From Nilaparvata lugens (Eukaryota; Arthropoda; Insecta; Hemiptera; Delphacidae): 64,000 bases of DNA. The position numbers and the translations under genes are program-made. This document shows positions 61,172 through 64,000 of this stretch, piece after piece. The stretch's first letter is position 1, and each line of letters begins with the position of its first letter. The notes under the pieces were generated by a model. That model made no database searches. It saw only the letters and a list, made by a program, of their open reading frames with translations, and was not told the DNA's origin. The stretch spans positions 25,374,070 to 25,438,069 of the forward strand of contig NC_052516.1 of NCBI RefSeq assembly GCF_014356525.2. Direction: 5' to 3'.

Positions 61172-64000
61172 ATGTCACTAAGACTAGATTTCGTAGACAA
61201 ATGGACAGTTGACCAGTATCGTGATGCTTTAGATACTGATGAACAGTGGGATCTGAAGAGGAATTTTATGCTAGCTAATTGTGAATCTTTTCCGGTTGAA
61301 AAACTTTTGTATTTTACAGAGATTTTCTTCAATATTACATTTAGAAAGTGCTCCTATCCATTTTCAATAATGACTCAAGTGGAAGAAATGTCAAAAGATG
61401 TTTTCACCAGCAAGCATGCTGTACTGCGGAATAGATTTTATAAGACATTAGTTGAAGTATTGAGGTCCAAACCACAGAGTCATATCGAAAGACCAACCAG
61501 TTCCAATGAAACTACACAACCAAGTGAAAAGACTCATGATAACTATTCGCCATCCTTTACTAAGAGAAATCAAGATTTCCTTTTTGATCGAGATAACTCC
61601 GGGAATATGACTGAAATGAACATTCAAAACAGTGAAACATCTTCTATCAAGAAAGTTGGTGTTCCTCAAAACCCTTCTCCAATTAGGGAGGACCGTGGAG
61701 GTAGTATTTTGGATACAGCTTTCCACACCATCTATGGTGATTACGTATTGCATGAAGATGATGGGGAAGGTGTTGATAATTCTTCCATGGCTCCAAATTT
61801 GCAGAGCATCTCATCAAAATCACTTTTTTTGCTTCATAATAGTAACAAACGTGAAGATAAAAGTTTAGAATATCATAGTGAAATTTGTAGGGAAGCAATG
61901 GTTAAAGATAACAGTTCTTTAGAAAAGAGAGATAGTGATTTGCCTCTAGAGAATCATCGCCAGTTGAAAAATTCACTTGTCACTGATAAGATGGTTGAAA
62001 GAATAAGAAGTATTTTAGAGAAACATCGCCAATCAAAGGTTCCACTGACCACTTCGAAAACATCTGTACTCCCAGCTTATGATAACAGGAAATCTACAAG
62101 TGTAAACAATACAAATCTTGAGAGCATAAATATTAAGCTGGAGAAAGATAATGGGATAAATCCAGACCAAGCTGATGAACCACTGAAAACAAAACTTATT
62201 CCATATTCTGTCTTATCAAAACTAAGATCAGATTTGTTAACCGAAATCAGATCAAAGGAGAGAGATGGAAATTCTCGTTCACGTGAACCTGACCAGAAAG
62301 CTGATAAATCCAGAAAAAATAATCAGAAAGACAAAAGATCTGATCGGGCATGCAAGAAAGAAGGTAGGTCTGATTCCAGAGAACTATGCAGATATTCTCC
62401 AGAACGTGGACATCATAGTAGAAAAGACAAATCTTCAGAACGTGGACAACATACTAGAAAAGATATATCTCCAGAACATGGACATTATAGTAGAAAAGAC
62501 AAATCTCCAGAACGTGGACAACATACTAGAAAAGATATATCTCCAGAACATGGACATTATAGTAGAAAAGACAAATCTCCAGAACGTGGACAACATACTA
62601 GAAAAGATATATCTCCAGAACATGGACATTATAGTAGAAAAGACAAATCTCCAGAACGTGGACAACATACTAGAAAAAATATATCTCCAGAACATGGACA
62701 TTATAGTAGAAAAGACAAATCTCCAGAACGTGGACAACATACTAGAAAAGATATATCTCCAGAACATGGACATTATAGTAGAAAAGACAAATCTCCAGAA
62801 CGTGGACAACATACTAGAAAAGATATATCTCCAGAACATGGACATTATAGTAGAAAAGACAATCTCCAGAACGTGGACAACATACTAGAAAAGATATATC
62901 TCCAGAACATGGACATTATAGTAGAAAAGACAAATCTCAGAACGTGGACAACATACTAGAAAAGATATATCTCCAGAACATGGACATTATAGTAGAAAAG
63001 ACAAATCTCCAGAACGTGGACAACATACTAGAAAAGATATATCTCCAGAACATGGACATTATAGTAGAAAAGACAAATCTTCAGAACACTATTCTGATAG
63101 AAACAAATCAAGAAAGCTGGATAATGATGACAGATCTGTGAAAAGAAGGCGTGATGATTCAACTCATTGTAGGTCTCCAGTATCCAGGCATAATAGTAGA
63201 AATTCCAGCATGTCCAATGATGATGAATGTTTAAGAAGAAGGAAGGATAGAGATTCTCCAACAAGTGGTGAATATGATGATCAAAGGTATTTGAATGATA
63301 GACGTCTAGAACCCAGACCACTTTTTAGGAGGCGCTCAAATTCTGACTCTGACAATGATGGGAAAGACTGCAGGTCGAGGAGAAGATTGGAAAAAGGTTC
63401 AGAATTTCACAGGGATAGAGACAGAAGATTGAAGGAAATTACTGATACCGACAGACTTTCCTATGAACAGCGAAGTGGATCATTTGGAGTTGGAGCGTCA
63501 ATGGATTATCAACCACAAGCAAATTGTAATCAACCTCAACCTGATTATCATCAGCCACAACCAAACAGCCATCAGCCTCCAGTCAACTTGCATCAACCTG
63601 AAGCTATGTATCCTCAGCCTCAATCCGTGTATCCTCAATCTCAATCCATGTATCCTCAACCTCAATCTATGTATCCTCAACCTCAACCCATGTATCCTCA
63701 ACCTCAACCCATGTATCCTCAACCTCAATCTATGTATCCCCAACCTCAACCCATGTATCCTCAACCTCAATCAATGTATCATCAACCTGAAGCGATGCAT
63801 CACCAATCTCAACCTATGTATCCTCAATCTCAAGTCAATTTCCATCAACTACAATCAAATTTGTACCAGCCTCAACCAAATCTTCAAAACAGCCATCTCA
63901 GTGAAGGAATGACAAACTGGGGTCAAACAATGCCATCACAGGCAACATTGATGGGGAAGGGACAGAATAGCAAGCTCCCTCCAGGTAAATCTACAATTAC
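61172..64000 (+). CDS. Tandem XTBD-DRBM paralogue, exon 1 (partial, frame broken)
   Basis: The ATG at 61172 starts a sequence very close to that of 39351: the XTBD-like block (EQWDLKRNFMLANCESFPVE), the acidic middle, the RS-rich region and, near the end, the Tyr-Pro-Gln heptads. The 12/24-residue SPERGQHTRKDI/SPEHGHYSRKDK repeat is expanded to about nine 72-bp units. One base is missing near 62863 (aatctcc instead of aaatctcc) and another near 62936 (tctcag instead of tctccag). Downstream sequence continues openly in the frame shifted by two, so the protein is interrupted as written. This could be a pseudogene or uncorrected indels in a repeat. The window ends within the exon. Confidence 0.72.
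62395..63090 (+). repeat. 72-bp tandem repeat array inside the paralogue exon
   Basis: gaacatggacattatagtag recurs at about 72-bp steps (62474, 62546, 62618, 62690, 62762, 62834, 62905, 62976, 63048), alternating with gaacgtggacaacatactag. Two steps are 71 bp, marking the deletions. The array is open in other frames too, which gives spurious ORFs on both strands. Confidence 0.88.

Noticed and set aside
62435..62845. 136-codon minus-strand ORF and a 207-codon second plus-strand ORF over the 72-bp array
   Set aside because: They exist only because the repeat unit length is a multiple of three and lacks stops in several frames. The frame continuous with the XTBD block is the real one.

Overview
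The window looks like a piece of an insect nuclear genome. It is AT-rich, has short exons with GT/AG introns, and is densely packed with LINEs, an LTR retrotransposon and many short inverted-repeat elements. Several repeat starts (for example the one beginning TGACCGAGCGAAGTGAGG) remind me of planthopper assemblies such as Nilaparvata. That is recollection, not a search result. I see no rRNA, tRNA gene, CRISPR or bacterial feature.

Layout. (1) 0.5-4.4 kb: three phase-compatible minus-strand exons of an unidentified protein with an EF-hand-like stretch. (2) 4.7-8.0 kb: a frameshifted RTE-type LINE with a 14-bp target duplication. (3) 8-16.5 kb: no gene seen, but several hairpin elements, including one of 0.9 kb and one of 0.7 kb flanked by TTAA. 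(4) 16.7-38.5 kb, minus strand: the WD40 half of an LRWD1/ORCA-like gene. Six exons fit each other in phase. Its introns are swollen by nested MITEs, LINE pieces and a 6.98-kb Ty3/Gypsy element that has identical-looking 144-bp LTRs and an internal 2.94-kb tandem duplication of its pol region. The LRR-coding 5' exons were not found. (5) 39.35-54.68 kb, plus strand: a three-exon gene of about 2,019 codons. It encodes an N-terminal XTBD-like (XRN2-partner) domain, an RS/charged region, a heptad Tyr-Pro-Gln array, and then repeated units in which a dsRNA-binding-like fold is split across each exon junction. Exon 2 looks like a chimera made by partial tandem duplication. (6) 61.17 kb to the end: the first exon of a tandem paralogue, with an expanded 72-bp repeat and two single-base frame breaks.

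How the parts relate. LRWD1 family proteins recruit ORC to chromatin. XTBD plus DRBM proteins (CDKN2AIP/NKRF type) bind the nuclear 5'-3' exonuclease XRN2 and RNA. The two genes are divergent neighbours separated by about 0.8 kb, and nothing in the sequence shows that they cooperate. The strongest candidate for something undescribed is the XTBD-DRBM gene family. It has phase-0 modular exons, three separate 7- or 12-residue repeat arrays, and two tandem loci. The mobile elements record a readable order of nested insertions, several with clear target duplications.
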